Below the pieces are notes generated by a model, which worked only from the letters and a program-made list of their open reading frames with translations, was not told the origin of the DNA and did not search any database. A program made the position numbers and the translations under genes. Shown here in pieces: positions 63,943 through 64,000 of a stretch of DNA of 64,000 nt. Location of the stretch: the NCBI GenBank assembly GCA_014075215.1, contig CP046177.1, positions 1,436,501-1,500,500 on the forward strand. Direction: 5' to 3'. The stretch comes from Flavobacteriaceae bacterium. GTDB taxonomy: Bacteria; Bacteroidota; Bacteroidia; Flavobacteriales; Flavobacteriaceae. The first letter of the stretch is position 1; each line of letters opens with the position of its first letter.

Positions 63943-64000
63943 TCAGAAGAGTGTCATTTGTTCATTTACACTTTCTTTAATCATTTCTCCAAATTCTTCC
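63943..64000 (-). CDS. C-terminal end of a further cassette gene (runs off the right edge)
   Basis: The last 18 codons (EFGEMIKESVNEQMTLF) of a frame open to the window edge, ending TGA at 63943-63945, 13 bases right of site H. The position relative to the attC-like site matches the other cassettes. Nothing more can be said about the product. Confidence 0.4.
   Translation of the reverse strand, partial: EEFGEMIKESVNEQMTLF

Noticed and set aside
1..64000. rRNA, tRNA and prophage genes
   Set aside because: No tRNA cloverleaf, rRNA segment or phage structural gene was recognised in either strand.

Overview
The window looks like the chromosome of a gliding marine-type member of the Flavobacteriaceae (Bacteroidetes). 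Support comes from the low G+C content, a gldF-gldG pair, a secreted protein with a type IX secretion C-terminal sorting domain, Bacteroidetes-style lipoprotein signals (Cys followed by Ser/Lys/Asp/Glu), and a MFS/beta-phosphoglucomutase/GH65/GH13 maltodextrin operon. No rRNA, tRNA or CRISPR array was seen.

Region 1 (1-6.1 kb): the start of a metallophosphoesterase gene, a complete IS4-family element with a 9-bp target duplication, a RelE/ParE-like toxin-antitoxin pair, a broken seven-repeat FG-GAP/VCBS lipoprotein gene, and a small sigma-factor operon. Region 2 (6.1-44.9 kb) is mostly core chromosome. It holds mnmE and miaE (tRNA modification), a sulP permease and a universal stress protein gene each interrupted by one in-frame stop, a cation/proton antiporter, dnaX, msrA, the maltodextrin operon, a sterol-desaturase-like enzyme, a T9SS cargo protein, msrB, an M48 protease, acs, TauE and TerC membrane proteins, purC, phoH, a SAM hydrolase-like gene, a second IS4 copy, an avidin homologue, gldF/gldG, a Pmp3-like peptide gene and a decayed restriction-modification pair. 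The spacers here are full of small repeats: three kinds of MITE-like element, a long palindrome and a diffuse intergenic repeat.

Region 3 (44.9-64 kb) is an accessory array. Mostly minus-strand small or multi-gene units are separated by imperfect palindromes with GCCCAAC/GTTGGGC-like ends that resemble integron attC sites, with no integrase in view. It has been invaded by two IS1595, two IS3, one IS21 remnant and a third IS4 copy, several nested. Its cargo includes a TM2 protein, a SymE/XRE module, unknown lipoproteins, a DUF4468 protein, a TPR protein, a truncated type III restriction helicase and, most notably, a compact operon at 57.9-63.7 kb. That operon encodes an SH3 protein, a zinc-ribbon membrane protein with a possible J-like N-terminus, a GrpE-like protein, a long Hsp70, a TerB-like protein and a small membrane protein, flanked by two homologous attC-like sites.

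A striking theme is decay. At least five genes carry a single in-frame stop (sulP, usp, N4/N6 methylase, symE-like, DUF6804-like), as does an IS3 orfB. Several others carry one-base frameshifts (VCBS lipoprotein, MFS maltose permease, alpha/beta hydrolase, Hsp70, a membrane protein, IS110, IS4 copy 2). I cannot tell from sequence alone how many of the indels are assembly errors, but the substitutions and the precise transposon scars look biological.
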